A DNA stretch of 64,000 bases from Microcella alkaliphila. GTDB lineage: Bacteria > Actinomycetota > Actinomycetes > Actinomycetales > Microbacteriaceae. A program made the translations under genes and the position numbers. The stretch covers positions 1,674,001 through 1,738,000 of the forward strand of contig NZ_AP017315.1 of assembly GCF_002355395.1 (NCBI RefSeq), given 5' to 3'. Numbering within the stretch: position 1 is the first letter of the stretch; every line of letters starts with the position of its first letter. Shown here in pieces: positions 18,738 through 27,661 of this stretch. Below the pieces are notes generated by a model that searched no databases, had not been told where the DNA came from, and saw nothing but the letters and a program-made list of their open reading frames with translations.

Positions 18738-19601
18738 CTAGAGCATCGACTTGGTGTGCCAGACCGTCTTCGTCTCGGTGAACGCGGTGATGCGCTCGAG
18801 CGCCGGGGCGGGAACGCCCGACACCGGGGCGAGCACGCGCTTGAGCGTCTCGGCCGCCGACAGCTGCAGGTCGACCCACTCGATGTCGGCGGCTCCGGCG
18901 AGGTCGAGCGCGTTCACGTCGGCGTGCGCGGCCAGCCACGGCGCCATTTCGGCGGGCGAGCCGGTCAACACGTTGATGACGCCACCCGGCACATCCGAGG
19001 TGGCGAGCACCTCCGCGAGGGTGATGGCCGACAGGGGCGCCTGCTGGTTCGGCACGACGACGACGGTGTTGCCCGACACGATGATCGGCGCGACGACGGC
19101 GGCGAGACCCAGCAGCGACGTTCCGACGCGCTGCTGCGGCGCGATCGCGGCGACGACGCCGGTCGGTTCGGGCACGGACAGGTTGAAGTACGGGCCCGCG
19201 ACGGGGTTGCCGTTGCCCGCGACCTGCGCGTACTTGTCGGCCCAGCCGGCGTACCAGACCCACACGTCGATGGCGGCGTCGACCTGGGCGCCGGCGGCGG
19301 CCTCGGTCACCCCTTCGGTGCGGCTGATCTCGTCGATGAACTGCGCGCGACGACCCTCGAGCACCTCGGCGATGCGGTAGATGACCTGCCCGCGGTTGTA
19401 CGCGGTGGCTCCGGCCCATCCCTTGACGGCCGCGCGAGCTGCCACGACGGCGTCGCGGGCGTCCTTCCTCGAGGCGAGCGCCGCGTTCGCGACGAACTCT
19501 CCGGCCGGCGTCGTCACCTCGTAGGTGCGCCCCGACTCGCTGCGCGGAAACTTTCCGCCGATGTAGAGCTTGTACGTCTTCGGCACGGCCAACCGGCTCA
19601 C
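18738..19601 (-). CDS. Truncated aldehyde dehydrogenase-like subunit (ALDH16 C-terminal half)
   Basis: A 287-residue ALDH-fold protein with the NAD-binding half (PEPTGVVAAIAPQQ, GNTVVVVPNQQAP, PGGVINVLTG) but without the catalytic Cys region and C-terminal third of normal enzymes of about 480 residues. The GTG start at 19601 overlaps the stop of the full-length ALDH gene (GTGA). A complete ALDH followed by a catalytically dead partial ALDH is the layout of the single-chain ALDH16 family; 511 plus 287 residues is close to ALDH16 length. It is therefore probably a non-catalytic partner subunit, not a pseudogene. Confidence 0.8.
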   Translation of the reverse strand: MSRLAVPKTYKLYIGGKFPRSESGRTYEVTTPAGEFVANAALASRKDARDAVVAARAAVKGWAGATAYNRGQVIYRIAEVLEGRRAQFIDEISRTEGVTEAAAGAQVDAAIDVWVWYAGWADKYAQVAGNGNPVAGPYFNLSVPEPTGVVAAIAPQQRVGTSLLGLAAVVAPIIVSGNTVVVVPNQQAPLSAITLAEVLATSDVPGGVINVLTGSPAEMAPWLAAHADVNALDLAGAADIEWVDLQLSAAETLKRVLAPVSGVPAPALERITAFTETKTVWHTKSML

Positions 19602-21133
19602 TTCGCCACCGCCTTCTTCGTCGTCTTTTTGCGTCCGCCGGAGGCGGCCGTGGTCGCGGATGCTGCGCTCGCCATGATCGCGGCGGGCGCCTCCCAGCCG
19701 GCCGATTCGAGGTAGGCGGCCAGGCCCTGGCGGCCGCCCTCGCGGCCGTAGCCCGACTCTTTGTAGCCGCCGAACGGCGACGCGGGGTCGAACTTGTTGA
19801 ACGTGTTGGCCCAGACGACGCCGGCGCGCAGGCGGTCGGCGACGGCGAGCATGCGGGACGCCTTCTCGGTCCAGATACCGGCCGACAGGCCATACGGGGT
19901 GTTGTTGGCCTTCGCGATCGCTTCGTCGGGCGTGCGGAACGTCAAGACCGACAGCACGGGCCCGAAGATCTCTTCGCGGGCGATCGTGTGCGCGGCTGAG
20001 ACGCGCGTGAAGATCGTCGGCCGGAACCAGAAGCCCTTCTCGGGAATCGTGCAGTCGAGCTGCCAGCGCTCGGCTCCCTCGTTCTCGCCGGTGTCGCTGA
20101 GCGTGCGAATGCGCTCGAGCTGCGCGGCAGAGTTGATCGCCCCGATGTCGGTGTTCTTGTCGAGGGGGTCGCCGAGACGCAGGGTTGACAGCCGGTACTT
20201 CAGCTTGTCGACGACCTCGTCGTGCACGTTTTCTTGCACGAGTAGGCGGCTTCCGGCGCAACAGACGTGGCCCTGGTTGAAGAAGATGCCATTGACGATG
20301 CCCTCCACGGCCTGGTCGATCGCGGCATCGTCGAAGACGATGTTCGCCGCCTTGCCGCCCAACTCGAGGGTGAGCTTTTTCGACGAGCCGGCGACCTGGC
20401 GCGCGATCATGCGGCCCACGCCGGTCGAGCCGGTGAAGGCGACCTTGTTGACGTCGTCGTGGGTGACGAGCGCCTGTCCGGTCGAGCCCGGGCCGGTGAC
20501 GATGTTGACGACACCGGCGGGGAGGTCGGCCTGCTGCAGGATCTCGGCGAACAGCATCGCGGTGAGCGACGTGGTCTCGGCCGGCTTGATGACGACCGTG
20601 TTGCCGGCGGCGAGAGCCGGCGCGATCTTCCACGCGAGCATGAGAAGCGGGAAGTTCCACGGAATCACCTGCGCGGCGACGCCGAGCGATCGCGGGTTCG
20701 GCCCGAGTCCGGCGTACTCGAGCTTGTCGGCCCAGCCGGCGTAGTAGAAGAACCAGGCGGCGACGAGCGGCACGTCGACGTCGCGCGTCTCACGGATCGG
20801 CTTGCCGTTGTCGAGGCTCTCGGCGACGGCCAGCTCGCGCGAGCGCTCCTGCACGAGGCGCGCGATGCGGAACAGGTACTTGCCGCGGTCGCTACCCGAC
20901 ATGCGCGACCACGTGCGGTCGTAGGCGCGGCGGGCGGCGGCGACGGCGCGGTCGACGTCGGAGGCGTCGGCCTGCGCGATGCGGGCGATGACCTCTTCGG
21001 TAGCGGGCGAGATCGTGTCGAAGACCTCACCGGAACCGTCAACGAACTCGCCGTCGATGAAGAGCCCGTACTCGCTCTTGAGGTTCAGGATGCTCGTGGA
21101 TTCGGGAGCAGGGGCGTACTCGAGGAAGCTCAT
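19598..21133 (-). CDS. Aldehyde dehydrogenase, catalytic
   Basis: A 511-residue NAD(P)-dependent ALDH with the IPWNFPLLM and KPAETTSL cofactor segments, general base Glu257 in LTLELGGK, catalytic Cys291 in QGHVCCAGSRL and FGPVLSVLTF near the end. A Lys/Ala-rich tail (GGRKKTTKKAVAK) is unusual. It lies three bases after deoC, so it probably oxidises the acetaldehyde released by DeoC to acetate or acts on deoxyribose-derived aldehydes. Coupled to the short ALDH gene behind it. Confidence 0.93.
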   Translation of the reverse strand: MSFLEYAPAPESTSILNLKSEYGLFIDGEFVDGSGEVFDTISPATEEVIARIAQADASDVDRAVAAARRAYDRTWSRMSGSDRGKYLFRIARLVQERSRELAVAESLDNGKPIRETRDVDVPLVAAWFFYYAGWADKLEYAGLGPNPRSLGVAAQVIPWNFPLLMLAWKIAPALAAGNTVVIKPAETTSLTAMLFAEILQQADLPAGVVNIVTGPGSTGQALVTHDDVNKVAFTGSTGVGRMIARQVAGSSKKLTLELGGKAANIVFDDAAIDQAVEGIVNGIFFNQGHVCCAGSRLLVQENVHDEVVDKLKYRLSTLRLGDPLDKNTDIGAINSAAQLERIRTLSDTGENEGAERWQLDCTIPEKGFWFRPTIFTRVSAAHTIAREEIFGPVLSVLTFRTPDEAIAKANNTPYGLSAGIWTEKASRMLAVADRLRAGVVWANTFNKFDPASPFGGYKESGYGREGGRQGLAAYLESAGWEAPAAIMASAASATTAASGGRKKTTKKAVAK

Positions 21134-21136
21134 GGG

Positions 21137-22150
21137 TTAGTCCACCGTCACGTAGTCGGGGCCACTGTAGTGACCGGTTCGCAGTTTCTGGCGCTGCAGC
21201 AGCACGTCGTTGACGAGGCTCGACGCCCCGAATCGCCACAGGTGCGGCGTCAGCCACTCTTCGCCGACCGTTTCGGCGACGGTGACGAGGTAGCGCACGG
21301 CATCTTTGGAGGCACGGATGCCGCCGGCCGGCTTCATTCCGACCTTCTCGCCGGTGAGCCGGTGCCAGTCGCGAATGACCTCCAGCATGAGCAGCGTGAC
21401 GGGTAGGGTCGCCGCGGGGCTCACCTTTCCGGTAGACGTCTTGATGAAGTCGGCACCGGCGAGAATCGCGAGCCACGAGGCGCGCTTGACGTTGTCATAC
21501 GTCACGAGCTCGCCGGTTTCGAGGATCACCTTGAGGTGCGCGTACGTGCCGTCGGGGCGACGGCAGGCTTCCTTGACGGCGACGATCTGGTCGAAGACGA
21601 GACCGTAGCGGCCCGAGAGGAAGGCTCCACGGTCGATGACCATGTCGATCTCGTCGGCCCCGGCGGCGACCGCCTCGCTGGTGTCGGCGAGCTTGATGTC
21701 GAGGCTCGCGCGACCGGAGGGGAAGGCGGTGGCGACGGCCGCGACCGAGACGAGGCCAGCATCCGGGTCGCCGTGCAAGGAGCCGAGCGCCTCGACGGCG
21801 TACGGAACCATGTCGCCGTAGACGCAGACCGCCGCGACGCGCGGCGTCGTCGGGTCGCTCGCGTCGGGGGTGACGGCCTTGGCAACGAGGGAGCGCACCT
21901 TGCCGGGCGTGTCGGCTCCCTCGAGGGTGGTCAGGTCGCAGGTGCGCATGATCGTGTCGAGCGCCCACGCTTTCGAGCTGGTCTTGATCGAGCGGGTCGC
22001 GAGGCCCGCGGCGCGCTGCTCGAGGCCGACAGCGTCGACGCCGGCGAGACCGTCGAGGTGCAGCGCGAGCGCCTTCTCGGTGAGGTCGCCGCCGAGCAGC
22101 CGAACGGCGCGCTCAGCGGGTGCCAGGGCGACCGGGTGGTCGATGGTCAT
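21137..22150 (-). CDS. deoC: Deoxyribose-phosphate aldolase
   Basis: Cleaves 2-deoxyribose-5-phosphate to glyceraldehyde-3-phosphate and acetaldehyde. The 337-residue protein carries the Schiff-base Lys in ADFIKTSTGK, the second Lys in VGMKPAGGIR and the acid residue region EIDMVIDRGAF. It has an N-terminal extension relative to the 220-residue E. coli enzyme, as in the longer class of DeoC. The ATG start overlaps the regulator stop (ATGA). Confidence 0.95.
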   Translation of the reverse strand: MTIDHPVALAPAERAVRLLGGDLTEKALALHLDGLAGVDAVGLEQRAAGLATRSIKTSSKAWALDTIMRTCDLTTLEGADTPGKVRSLVAKAVTPDASDPTTPRVAAVCVYGDMVPYAVEALGSLHGDPDAGLVSVAAVATAFPSGRASLDIKLADTSEAVAAGADEIDMVIDRGAFLSGRYGLVFDQIVAVKEACRRPDGTYAHLKVILETGELVTYDNVKRASWLAILAGADFIKTSTGKVSPAATLPVTLLMLEVIRDWHRLTGEKVGMKPAGGIRASKDAVRYLVTVAETVGEEWLTPHLWRFGASSLVNDVLLQRQKLRTGHYSGPDYVTVD

Positions 22151-23211
22151 GGGGTGTCCTCTCGCGGTGCGGTGGAAGGCGTCGAGTCGGTCGAGTGGTC
22201 GAGGTCGGCATCGCGGTCGGCATCGCGGTCGGAATCGCGGTCGGCATCGCGGTCGGCATCGCGGTCGCGGCCGAGCAGGAATCGGGCCGTGTGCTCGTCG
22301 GTGACGAGCACCGAGCAGAGGCCGTGCGTCACGATCGCGCGGGCAACCGGGTGCTTCGTCTCGCCCCCGACGGCCAGGATGCTCGTGGTCGCGGCACGCA
22401 GCTCATCGAGGCCGAGGCCGAGCGTGCGGGCGTCGAGCTCGGGGTCGGCGATTTCGCCATCGGCGGTGATGTATCGGCCGAGCACGTCGCCCACGGCGCC
22501 GAGGTCGACGAGGCGGGTGATGTCGTCGGCGGTCAGGTAGCCACTGTCGACGTGCACCGAGCTGGTGTCGGCCGGGCCGGCGGAATACAGGTAGGCGTTC
22601 GCGGTGCGGGCGAGCTGGATGACGCCGCCGACCGTGCGGTCGCCCTCGATGGCGCGCTTCGTCTCGAGGCGCTCGAGGATGGCTGGAGTCGGCAGCAGGG
22701 TCGCCTGACCGCCGGCCTTCTGGGCGATCATCGTCGCGGTGGCCGCCGCGGTTCCCGGCCGCTTCGAGAGGCTTACACCCCCGTTCACCTGCACGACGTT
22801 GACGCCGGTCGACCAGCCAACGGGAAGCGCTTCGGCGACTTGGTGCAGCGTGCGGCCCCAGCTGAGCCCGAGCAGCCGCGGGATCGGCCGCATGCTGACG
22901 AGGTAGTCGGCCGCCGCCTCGGCGACTCGTGACTGCAGTTCGACGTCGTCGAGCGGCGCCGGAACGACCACCGCGTCCTTGAGCCCGAACTGCGCGGCCA
23001 GGTCGCGCTCGAGCCCGAGCCGACGGGCGCGCGGGTGCACGATTTCAATGCGGATGATGCCGCGATCACGGGCCTGGGCGAGCAAACGCCCGACTTTCCA
23101 GCGCGTGATGCGCAGAATCGCGCCGATCTCGTCCTGGGTCTTGTTCTCCTCGTAGTAGAGCTCCGCCGCCCGCACGGCGAGCAGTTCGCTGTCGCTGGTG
23201 TCGAGCGGCAC
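22147..23211 (-). CDS. SorC/DeoR-family sugar-phosphate-responsive regulator
   Basis: A 354-residue transcription factor with an N-terminal helix-turn-helix (YYEENKTQDEIGAILRITRWKVGRLL) and a C-terminal sugar-binding domain (LGLSWGRTL, GLCSVLVTDEHTA). It heads the deoC-ALDH-ALDH operon and probably responds to deoxyribose-5-phosphate. The C-terminus ends in an Asp/Arg tail encoded by a 12-bp tandem repeat. Two inverted repeats upstream (23308-23340) are candidate operators shared with the divergent ROK gene. Confidence 0.92.
   Translation of the reverse strand: MPLDTSDSELLAVRAAELYYEENKTQDEIGAILRITRWKVGRLLAQARDRGIIRIEIVHPRARRLGLERDLAAQFGLKDAVVVPAPLDDVELQSRVAEAAADYLVSMRPIPRLLGLSWGRTLHQVAEALPVGWSTGVNVVQVNGGVSLSKRPGTAAATATMIAQKAGGQATLLPTPAILERLETKRAIEGDRTVGGVIQLARTANAYLYSAGPADTSSVHVDSGYLTADDITRLVDLGAVGDVLGRYITADGEIADPELDARTLGLGLDELRAATTSILAVGGETKHPVARAIVTHGLCSVLVTDEHTARFLLGRDRDADRDADRDSDRDADRDADLDHSTDSTPSTAPREDTP
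22203..22262. repeat. 12-bp tandem repeat encoding an Asp/Arg tail
   Basis: Five units of GGTCGGCATCGC, one with a single change, in the 3' end of the regulator gene; on the coding strand each unit encodes D-A-D-R or D-S-D-R. The unit is a multiple of three, so copy-number changes keep the frame. Confidence 0.9.
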
Positions 23212-23307
23212 GGTCCCTCCGAGGCGATGGGGCGCGGTGTACGGCGCGGGGTGGCGGCGAGGCGAGCGCCCCGTTCGTCCACGCTATTGCGCACCCCGGG
23301 CATCCAC

Positions 23308-23340
23308 CAACATTTGTTGCGTGTCTGCTCAGATGAGCAG
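23308..23340. promoter_or_regulatory. Candidate operators between the SorC regulator and the ROK kinase
   Basis: Two inverted repeats with the same geometry: CAACA-TT-TGTTG (23308-23319) and CTGCTCA-GA-TGAGCAG (23325-23340). Both lie in the divergent promoter region between 23211 and 23368. The second is a perfect 7-bp palindrome around two bases, of the size expected for a SorC-type operator half. Binding is inferred. Confidence 0.5.
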
Positions 23341-23367
23341 CAACGCGCCAATCTGTAGTCTGAACGG

Positions 23368-24306
23368 GTGACCGACTACGCCCTCGCCGTCGACCTCGGC
23401 GGCACCAAAGTCGAAGCCGCCATCGTTGACCCGACCGGCTCGGTTCTGCCCGGATCGCGGCACCGCCGACCGACCGGCCAGGCCGCCACGAGCGACGATC
23501 TCGCGCGCAGCGTCACCGAGGCCGTTCAGGATGCGGTGGGCGCGCTCGTCGACGCGACCCGCCACGACCGCGTGGTCGGCGTGGGAATCGGCTCCGCGGG
23601 CCCGCTCGTCGGTTCCGACGGCCGGGTCTCTCCCCTGAACCTGCCCGCCTGGCGCGGGTATCCGCTCGGCGATCTGGTCGCCTCTCTCGTGCCCGACGTG
23701 CCGGTCGTGACCCGCATCGACGGCATCGCCATCACCCTCGCCGAGACCTGGGTGGGTGCGGCCCAGGGCGAGCGCAACGTCATGGGCATGGTCGTGTCGA
23801 CCGGTGTCGGCGGCGGTTTGCTGCTCGACGGGCGCACCCACGGCGGACCCTCGGGCAACGCCGGACACATCGGCCACGTGCAGGTCGCCGGTCACGATGA
23901 CCAGTGCGCCTGTGGCGCACGCGGGTGCCTCGAGGCCGTCGCCTCGGGCCCGCGCACCGTCGCCTGGGCGCGCCGGAACGGCTGGGCCGGGGACTCCGGC
24001 GAGCAGCTCGCCGAGAGGGCGCGCGGCGGCGACCCCATCGCGCGCGCGGCGATCGAGCGCTCAGCGACCGCCGTCGGCCACGCCATCGCGTCGACATCGG
24101 CACTGCTCGACCTCGACGTCGTCGCGATCGGCGGTGGCTTCTCGCACGTCGCCGACGACTACATCGACATCGTCGCCCGCACCGTCGCGGGGCACAGCGA
24201 CTTCGGCTTCGTGACGAGCACCCGCGTCGTCGCGAGCGGGCTGAGCGGTGAGGGGCCGCTGATCGGCGCTGCCGCGCTCATCCACCACCGCGAGCAGGTC
24301 GGTTAG
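23368..24306 (+). CDS. ROK-family sugar kinase
   Basis: A 312-residue ROK protein without an N-terminal DNA-binding domain, hence a kinase. It has the phosphate-binding DLGGTK (9-14), a candidate catalytic Asp118 (RIDGIAITLAE in place of the usual NDANxxALGE), STGVGGG, and the zinc site with His167/His170 in GHIGH and CACGARGC (Cys180, Cys182, Cys187). The substrate may be glucose, an amino sugar, or a sugar linked to the divergent deo operon. It ends in a 4-base convergent overlap with the MFS gene. Confidence 0.9.
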   Translation: MTDYALAVDLGGTKVEAAIVDPTGSVLPGSRHRRPTGQAATSDDLARSVTEAVQDAVGALVDATRHDRVVGVGIGSAGPLVGSDGRVSPLNLPAWRGYPLGDLVASLVPDVPVVTRIDGIAITLAETWVGAAQGERNVMGMVVSTGVGGGLLLDGRTHGGPSGNAGHIGHVQVAGHDDQCACGARGCLEAVASGPRTVAWARRNGWAGDSGEQLAERARGGDPIARAAIERSATAVGHAIASTSALLDLDVVAIGGGFSHVADDYIDIVARTVAGHSDFGFVTSTRVVASGLSGEGPLIGAAALIHHREQVG

Positions 24307-25562
24307 CGCGCGATCTCGTCGTCCACGTAGCGCGCACGCCGCAGGAGCGGGATTGCCGTCGCCGTCGCCACCGTGAGAACGGTCATGAGCGCCATCGAGG
24401 CGGACCAGGAGCCCGACGTGTCCCGCAGCAGACCCAATACCGGAGGCACCGCAGCGGCCGCCAGATAGCCGACCGTCTGCACGAACCCGCTGACGGCGGC
24501 AGCGCTGCGGTCGGTGCGGGTGCGCAGGCCGATGAGCGTCAGCCCCAGCGGGAACGCAATCTGCCCGAGCCCGATCGCCGCCACCCACACGACGGGCGCG
24601 AGCGCGGGCGCCAGCCACAGCCCGCCCCAGCCGACGCCGAACAGCACGGTCGCGGCGGTAAGCAGGGGCGTCGGCGTGCGCAGCCGCGCCGTGAGCCCCG
24701 GCACGGTCAACGCGAGCGGGAGCCCAAGGATGCCGAACAGCGCGACGAGCGCACCGGCGGCGGCCGGCCCCACGCCGGCGCCTTCTCGCAGGACCTCCGG
24801 CAACAGCGTGAACAGCGCGTACGCCGACACGCTGGACAGGCCGAACCCGATGGTGATGCCCCAGACGGTGCGCGAGCGGGCAAGCGCGATCGCACCCCGC
24901 GCATCCGGGGCTGTCGGAGTGTCGCCGCCGCGCGTCGCGACGCGACGGGCGCGCACGGCGAGCACGGTCCACGGAACGAGCGCGGCGACCGCGACGACGC
25001 TCCACACGGCCAGGGATGCGCGCCAGTCGGCGCCCACCGCGATCGGCACGGCGACCAGCGGCGGCAGGGCGGCCCCGATCGACATCGCGGTGCCGTAGGC
25101 GGCGGTGAGCGCGGCGATGCGATTCGGTGCGTAACGCTTCACGGCGCTCGGCAGGAGGATGTTCCCGAAGCCGGCACCCAGCAGAACGATGAGGCTTCCG
25201 GTCAGCAGGGTGGCGACGTCCGCGGCGGCCGCGCGCACGAGGTGACCGGCGATCATCGCGACCAGTGCCGCGACGAGCGTGCGCTCGAGCCCGAACCGGT
25301 GCGCGGCCGACGGAGCGAGCACGCCGGCGAGCGCGAACCCGAGCGGCGCTGCGATGCCAAGCGCGCCGAGACTCGCGGCTGACAGCGGGATCTCTTCACC
25401 GATCGTCGATGCCAACGGCGACAGCCCGCCAACGCCGGTGCGCAGGTTCACCGCGAGCAGCAGGATCGCGACGACGGCGAAGAACACGCCCGGAGCGACC
25501 GGGCGGCCTGCTGTCGCGGAGGATGCGCCGGGCACGACGCTCAGCCTACGGCCGCCCACCAC
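24303..25562 (-). CDS. MFS transporter, CynX/NimT (cyanate-permease-like) family
   Basis: A 419-residue membrane protein with 12 predicted helices. The NLRTGVGGLSPLASTI segment after helix 1 is typical of the CynX/NimT group of major-facilitator permeases. The substrate is not predictable. The start is uncertain, since several in-frame GTG codons occur near the beginning; the divergent gene starts only 19 bases away. Confidence 0.85.
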   Translation of the reverse strand: MVGGRRLSVVPGASSATAGRPVAPGVFFAVVAILLLAVNLRTGVGGLSPLASTIGEEIPLSAASLGALGIAAPLGFALAGVLAPSAAHRFGLERTLVAALVAMIAGHLVRAAAADVATLLTGSLIVLLGAGFGNILLPSAVKRYAPNRIAALTAAYGTAMSIGAALPPLVAVPIAVGADWRASLAVWSVVAVAALVPWTVLAVRARRVATRGGDTPTAPDARGAIALARSRTVWGITIGFGLSSVSAYALFTLLPEVLREGAGVGPAAAGALVALFGILGLPLALTVPGLTARLRTPTPLLTAATVLFGVGWGGLWLAPALAPVVWVAAIGLGQIAFPLGLTLIGLRTRTDRSAAAVSGFVQTVGYLAAAAVPPVLGLLRDTSGSWSASMALMTVLTVATATAIPLLRRARYVDDEIAR

Positions 25563-25581
25563 GAACGCCTACAGTGGAACC

Positions 25582-26268
25582 GTGAGCGATTGGGCGCGGC
25601 ACCTGCCGTTGAGCAACCGCCCGCGCCGCGACGAGTCGGCCGTCACGGGCGACCGGTCGGCGGCAACGGCGGCCGTGCTGACGGCCCTCGCCGACGTGCT
25701 CACCGCGCGCCCCGACCTGCTCATGGCCGACACCGCACACGCCGACGTGACCGTCGACCGCGCCCTGCGCATCGCCCTCACCCGGATGCGCTGGTCGCGC
25801 TGGCAGCGCCTCCTCGCGGTCGTCGGCGTGGTCGACGCACCCAGCGACGAGCTCGCCGGTCTCGACACCGCCGCTCTCCCCGAGATTCTGCGCGTCGAGG
25901 CGGCGGCGCGTACCTCGAGTGAGCGCCCCACCTCGGTGCAGGCCCTCAGCGAGATCGTTGTCGTCGCCCTCGACATCGCGTCCCGTCACACCGTGCCGCT
26001 GACGGTCGACCCGCACGACCTGGGCGCCGTCGCGCTCGACCTGGCGTTGCGGGTTCCGACCGAGCGGCGCGCCGTGCTCACCGCCCGCGCCATGCGCGCC
26101 GTCGACGGCGGCTGGCAGGTGGGGGCCGGTCGTCCGCTGTACGCGACGAGCGCGGGCATCGTGCTGTTTCTCGCCGGACGCGGAGGTATCCCCGACGAAC
26201 TTCCCGAGCCGGAGCCGCGACCCCGGCGTCCACGCGACGACGAGGACGAGGACGACTACGAGGCCTGA
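25582..26268 (+). CDS. Conserved-looking cytoplasmic protein of unknown function
   Basis: A 228-residue soluble protein starting VSDWARHLPLSNRPRRDESAV at GTG 25582, with Ala/Leu/Arg-rich helical character and a highly acidic tail (DDEDEDDYEA). No family is recognised. Its 3' end overlaps the ribF 3' end by 13 bases on the opposite strand. The possible -10 TACAGT lies just upstream, so a very short leader is likely. Confidence 0.65.
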   Translation: MSDWARHLPLSNRPRRDESAVTGDRSAATAAVLTALADVLTARPDLLMADTAHADVTVDRALRIALTRMRWSRWQRLLAVVGVVDAPSDELAGLDTAALPEILRVEAAARTSSERPTSVQALSEIVVVALDIASRHTVPLTVDPHDLGAVALDLALRVPTERRAVLTARAMRAVDGGWQVGAGRPLYATSAGIVLFLAGRGGIPDELPEPEPRPRRPRDDEDEDDYEA

Positions 26269-27221
26269 GGCTCCGCCGGGAGCCCCAGTACCTCACGGAT
26301 CTCGAGCTCGTCGACGCGCATCTGGTGCGCGAGAGCGTCGGCGCTCGGAAACTTCCGCATGCCGCGAATGAACCGCACGAACTCCAGCTCGACGGTCTGG
26401 CCGTACAGGTCGACGGTCACGTCGATGGCGTGCGCCTCGACGGTCTTTTCGGGCACGTCGCCGAACGTCGGATTGTTGCCGACCGAGACGGCCGCGCCGA
26501 AGCGCTCACCGTTCACGTGCATCCAACAGGCGTAGACCCCGTCGGCGGGAATGAACCCCTCCGCGCCGTGCGCGAGGTTCGCCGTCGGGTAGCCGAGCGT
26601 GCGCCCCCGCTGGTGCCCGGGCACGACGAGCGAACGGATGCGCGGGAGTCGTCCCAGCGCGGCGGCGGCTTCGGCGACGTGACCGACCTCCAAGAGGCGG
26701 CGGATGCCCGTGGACGAGATGCGCTCGCCGTCGGACACGCAGACATCGTCGACCAGGGCGACATCGAACCCGTGGGTCTCGCCGGCGGCGCGCAGGGTTT
26801 CGAGCGTGCCGGCGCCGTTCGCGCCGTAGCGCACGTCGGAGCCGACGAGCACGCAGGCGGCACTGAGGCCCGACACGAGCACGTCATCGACGAAGCGATC
26901 GGGGGCGAGCGCCGCGAACTCGGGAGTGAACGGAATCACCACCACGAGGTCGACGCCCGCCTGAAGGAGAGCCTCGGTCTTCTGGGCAATGCTGATGAGC
27001 GGCAGCGGTGCCGCCTCGGGGCGCAGTACCTCGAGCGGGTTGCGGTCAAAGGTGATGACGACCGTGCGGTCGATCCCGCGCTCGGCCGCCTCGTCGCACA
27101 AGCGCTCCAACACCCGTTGGTGGCCGAGGTGCACGCCATCGAATTTGCCGATCGTGACCGCGGAACGGCGGCCATCTCGAGGCAGAGCCTCGATGCCGGT
27201 GACGACACGGGGGTCGCTCAT
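26256..27221 (-). CDS. ribF: Bifunctional riboflavin kinase / FAD synthetase
   Basis: Makes FMN from riboflavin and FAD from FMN. In 321 residues, the N-terminal adenylyltransferase domain has GKFDGVHLGHQ (25-35) and SSTGIRRLL, and the C-terminal flavokinase domain has GHQRGRTLGYPTANL and VEAHAIDVTVDLYG. The start overlaps the upstream membrane-protein gene (ATGA). It is the last gene of the operon lepA, DUF1990, membrane protein, ribF. Confidence 0.96.
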   Translation of the reverse strand: MSDPRVVTGIEALPRDGRRSAVTIGKFDGVHLGHQRVLERLCDEAAERGIDRTVVITFDRNPLEVLRPEAAPLPLISIAQKTEALLQAGVDLVVVIPFTPEFAALAPDRFVDDVLVSGLSAACVLVGSDVRYGANGAGTLETLRAAGETHGFDVALVDDVCVSDGERISSTGIRRLLEVGHVAEAAAALGRLPRIRSLVVPGHQRGRTLGYPTANLAHGAEGFIPADGVYACWMHVNGERFGAAVSVGNNPTFGDVPEKTVEAHAIDVTVDLYGQTVELEFVRFIRGMRKFPSADALAHQMRVDELEIREVLGLPAEPQAS

Positions 27222-27661
27222 GCGCTCACCTCAGCGCGATCGCGGCGGGCGCGAGCGGTACGCGACAGCGCCCAGAGCCCCAGGATCGGCAGCACGAGCG
27301 GCACGAAACCGTAGCCCCGACCGAACTGCGACCACACCGTGTCCGCCGGGAACAGTTCCGGAATCGCGATGCTCACGGCGCCAACCGCGACGACGCCGAC
27401 CATCTCAAAACCGATCGCGAGCCACGCGACGCGAAACCAGACGCGCCCCGGCGCCACGAGAGCCACCGTCGCCAGGATGTACACGACCGCCGCGACCGCG
27501 GACAGGGAGTACGCGAGCGGCGCCTCCTCGAACTTCGTCGCGATCTGGTAAAACGAACGACCCGTCGCGGCCAACGCGAGAATGCCGTACACGGCGACGA
27601 GAACGCGCGTAAAGCCGTTCACGCGAGACGGAGCGGCAGCCGAATCAGACACGCTCGTCAT
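27218..27661 (-). CDS. Four-helix membrane protein of unknown function
   Basis: A 147-residue protein with helices near 19-35, 50-70, 76-98 and 118-135 and a basic C-terminus (RTARARRDRAEVSA). No family is recognised. It is joined by ATGA overlaps to both neighbours, DUF1990 upstream and ribF downstream, so the three are surely co-translated. Confidence 0.75.
   Translation of the reverse strand: MTSVSDSAAAPSRVNGFTRVLVAVYGILALAATGRSFYQIATKFEEAPLAYSLSAVAAVVYILATVALVAPGRVWFRVAWLAIGFEMVGVVAVGAVSIAIPELFPADTVWSQFGRGYGFVPLVLPILGLWALSRTARARRDRAEVSA

Noticed and set aside
18738-20660. A 640-residue fused reading frame through both ALDH genes
   Set aside because: The upstream part is an out-of-frame reading of the catalytic ALDH; the real short gene begins at GTG 19601.
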